Below, in pieces: positions 3,236 to 5,527 of a stretch of 5,527 nucleotides of DNA. The stretch is from Ruminococcus sp. (GTDB taxonomy: Bacteria > Bacillota > Clostridia > Oscillospirales > Ruminococcaceae). The stretch's first letter is position 1. Every line of letters begins with the position of its first letter. The stretch lies in contig JAFYET010000205.1 in NCBI GenBank assembly GCA_017544125.1, positions 1-5,527 on the forward strand. Direction: 5' to 3'. The position numbers and the translations under genes were made by a program. Under the pieces are notes generated by a model. That model searched no databases, had not been told where the DNA came from, and was given only the letters and a program-made list of their open reading frames with translations.

Positions 3236-5527
3236 ATGGGAGCGAAGAGAAGATCTGAAAACTTTTACAGTATAGAATACGGCGTGCTCTATTTAGACCT
3301 GTCTGAATTTAAGACGGTCAGGTGCGACGAGGCTTTTTGCGCCCTTTCGGGGTATTCTGCGCAGGAGGTCGAGGGCGGGCTCCCTGTTGAGACATTTGTT
3401 GACAGCGACACCGCAGATGCTGTGCGCTCCCTTGCCGAATCAGGCGGCGAGGTCGGCGATGTTATGTGCTTTGAGCACTGTATGAAGTGCAAGACGGGCG
3501 AAACTATATCCGTCACCGACTTTGTTTGGATAAACAGAGAGGGCGGCAGCAGGCAGGCTATTCTCTATGTCAACAAGCCCATAGGTGCGCTGCTGCGCAA
3601 TATTGATATTTACGAAATGACCTCTCACGGGCTTTTTGACACCATATTCTCGGGCATACCCGGTGCTGTGGCTATTTATGAGACTGACTGGGAGACCGTC
3701 AGGGTGTTCAAGGCATCTGAAAACTACTACCAGCTGCTGGGCTTTAAGGACGTTGCAGATTATAACAGGCTCGTGGGAGAGTGTCTGTCAAAATCGGCAA
3801 ATCAGATAATGTTTGGAAGAATGAGAGAGTGTACCGAAACGGGTAAGACGGTCAAGAGCGAGTATCAGACCCCCCACCCCGACGGCACGCTGCACTGGTT
3901 AGAGGCGAAGATAAAGCCTTTCTTTGAGAGAGACGGCAAGCAGTATTTCTTCGTTATAATGAGTGACGTTACCAAGTCAAAGAACCAGGAAAACGAGATA
4001 AAGCGCCAGAACAAGCGCTTTGAGATAATTGCAAAGACCACCAACGATATATACTTTGATTATGACATAATCCACGATATATTCTACCTGCCCAATAACG
4101 ACAACTACATCAGCCGTTATGACAATGTGGTGGAGAACTACTTCACCGACAGGAAGTTTGCAAGATATATGATGGAGGAGGATGCGCAGCAGTTTGAGGA
4201 TAAGCTGCTGAGTGCCCGTGACAAGCTGGTCTCAGGTACGATAGAGTACAGAACGAAGGCATTTGATGATGACTATGCGTGGTACAAGATTTCATACACC
4301 ACCGTTGCCGATGAAAACGGCAATATAACCAACGCCTACGGCCGTATATCCTCGATCGAGACAGAGCAGATGCTAAAGCGGCGAATCGATTCTGACAAAA
4401 AGCTCATCGAGCGCCTTTCCGAGCGTGACCTTATCACAGGGCTTTACAACAGGCACACCTTCAAGGAAAAGGCATCAAAATATATCGAGGGCATATCCGA
4501 CGGGCGCTGCTATGCCATAGTTTATTCTGATATAAACGACTTTTCATACGTTAACGAGAACTTCGGCTACGATGCGGGCAACCGTATGCTCAGTGACTTT
4601 GCTAAAGTCATAAGCGAGAGCGAGGGCGTGGTTTATTCCTGCCGTATCTACTCTGATTTCTATACGACGCTCTATGTCGCCGATTCGAGAGATAAGCTCA
4701 TAAAGGCAGTAAACAAGCGTAATCAGGACTTTGCCCAGCTGCAAAAGGAGTACTACCCCGCCAGCAACATAAACGTATCGAGCGGAATGTACTTCATACC
4801 CAACAAGGATACTGACATTACCATAGCTATGGATAATGCAAACCTTGCAAGGCGAAGCATCAAGGGCTCAGACGATGTGCTTTGCGGCATATACAGCGAG
4901 CGTATGAGAAAAGAGCGCCTGCGTGACCAGTCGATAGCCAGCGAGGTCAAGAACGCTATGGATCAGGGCATGATAGAGCTTTTCTTACAGCCGAAATTTG
5001 ATCTGGTGACAAGGCAGATAATCGGCGCTGAGGCTCTTGCCCGCTGGAAAAACCACGACGGCAGCTACAAGATGCCCTACGAGTTCATACCCGTTTTGGA
5101 GCGGGTAGGGCTTATCATCGAGTTTGACTTCTTTATGTATGAGCAGGTGCTCAAGACCTACGTCAAGTGGAAAAACGAGGGCAGGCGGCTCATACCCATA
5201 AGCGTGAACTTCTCTCGTGTTCATTCAAGCAAGGAGAATTTCGTTGACAGGGTCAACTCACTTGCCGACAGATACGGCGTTGAAAAGGGTCTTATCGAGA
5301 TAGAGATAACCGAGAGCGCCTTTGTTGAAGACGTGAACATCATGATAAGATACATGAGCAAGCTGCGTGAATACGGCTTCAAGATAGATATTGACGACTT
5401 CGGCATAGGCTATTCGTCACTGAGCGTGCTGCTAAATGCACCTGTTGACATAGTCAAGGTGGAGAAGGTGTTTATCGACAACATCGCCACCAACCTGCTC
5501 GAGCGTGAATACGTCAAGCAGATATGC
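3236..5527 (+). CDS. PAS-PAS-PAS-GGDEF-EAL protein, probable c-di-GMP phosphodiesterase (partial, 3' end missing)
   Basis: The frame stays open for 764 codons to the window edge, so the C-terminus is missing. I see no signal peptide or membrane span, so it is probably cytoplasmic. Three PAS-like sensory folds come first, at about residues 10-118, 133-250 and 262-380; the second ends in the typical FFVIMSDVTKSK. A GGDEF domain begins with DLITGLYNR (398-406), but where GGDEF should stand the protein has RIYSDFYTTLY (470-480), and no RxxD inhibitory site is seen, so it is unlikely to make c-di-GMP. The EAL domain (from about 575) keeps the metal and catalytic residues visible here: Glu599 of EALARW, Asn658, Glu690 of EITES, Asp720-Asp721 of DDFG and Lys741. 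Later residues lie off the window. The likely role is hydrolysis of c-di-GMP to pGpG under PAS control. The start at 3236 is the first in-frame ATG; its ribosome site is weak (GGCGGTG at 3224-3230, or AAAGGA at 3215-3220, which is rather far). Confidence 0.93.
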   Translation, partial: MGAKRRSENFYSIEYGVLYLDLSEFKTVRCDEAFCALSGYSAQEVEGGLPVETFVDSDTADAVRSLAESGGEVGDVMCFEHCMKCKTGETISVTDFVWINREGGSRQAILYVNKPIGALLRNIDIYEMTSHGLFDTIFSGIPGAVAIYETDWETVRVFKASENYYQLLGFKDVADYNRLVGECLSKSANQIMFGRMRECTETGKTVKSEYQTPHPDGTLHWLEAKIKPFFERDGKQYFFVIMSDVTKSKNQENEIKRQNKRFEIIAKTTNDIYFDYDIIHDIFYLPNNDNYISRYDNVVENYFTDRKFARYMMEEDAQQFEDKLLSARDKLVSGTIEYRTKAFDDDYAWYKISYTTVADENGNITNAYGRISSIETEQMLKRRIDSDKKLIERLSERDLITGLYNRHTFKEKASKYIEGISDGRCYAIVYSDINDFSYVNENFGYDAGNRMLSDFAKVISESEGVVYSCRIYSDFYTTLYVADSRDKLIKAVNKRNQDFAQLQKEYYPASNINVSSGMYFIPNKDTDITIAMDNANLARRSIKGSDDVLCGIYSERMRKERLRDQSIASEVKNAMDQGMIELFLQPKFDLVTRQIIGAEALARWKNHDGSYKMPYEFIPVLERVGLIIEFDFFMYEQVLKTYVKWKNEGRRLIPISVNFSRVHSSKENFVDRVNSLADRYGVEKGLIEIEITESAFVEDVNIMIRYMSKLREYGFKIDIDDFGIGYSSLSVLLNAPVDIVKVEKVFIDNIATNLLEREYVKQIC

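Noticed and set aside
1..5527. CRISPR array, tRNA or rRNA genes, insertion sequence or integrase
   Set aside because: No regularly spaced repeats, no cloverleaf or conserved rRNA stretches, and no transposase or recombinase coding sequence or terminal inverted repeats were seen on either strand.

Overview
The window looks like chromosomal DNA of a low-to-moderate GC Gram-positive anaerobe of the Clostridia, most likely Ruminococcus or a close relative. The reasons are AT-rich intergenic DNA with near-consensus TTGACA-N17-TATAAT promoters and strong GGAGG ribosome sites, frequent ATA and AGA/AGG codons, and a short adhesin-type pilin like those I remember from cellulolytic ruminococci. The genus is an inference from memory and was not searched.

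Layout: (1) Bases 1-439 hold no recognisable gene. A strong leftward promoter at 30-58 fires out of the left edge. (2) 440-1141 is a monocistronic, probably highly expressed type IV pilin-like gene with its own extended -10 promoter, a roughly 100-nt structured leader and a UUCG-loop terminator. (3) 1149-1618 is a compact two-RNA locus. A 36-residue single-membrane-span peptide is encoded on the minus strand and a short structured RNA of about 119 nt on the plus strand converges on its 3' untranslated region. I read it as a type I toxin-antitoxin locus of the TxpA/holin-like kind. (4) 1721-3102 is a two-gene thioredoxin/thioredoxin reductase operon; the reductase has lost the motifs normally used to bind NADPH. 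(5) 3154 to the right edge is a large PAS-PAS-PAS-GGDEF-EAL signalling protein with a degenerate GGDEF motif and an EAL domain whose visible catalytic residues are kept. It is cut off by the window end.

Each block has its own promoter, and all but the last have a visible terminator, so these are probably independent transcription units: surface adhesion, a membrane-peptide toxin module, thiol redox and cyclic-di-GMP turnover. Only trxA and trxB are clearly co-transcribed.

The most interesting part is the 1.2-1.6 kb RNA locus. Its two transcripts each use hairpins lying inside the other's sequence. The toxin ribosome site is closed by a GAAA-loop hairpin, and the 5' arm of that hairpin can instead pair over 11 bp with the toxin's own 3' region, which is exactly the region the antisense RNA covers. 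This suggests a testable RNA switch.
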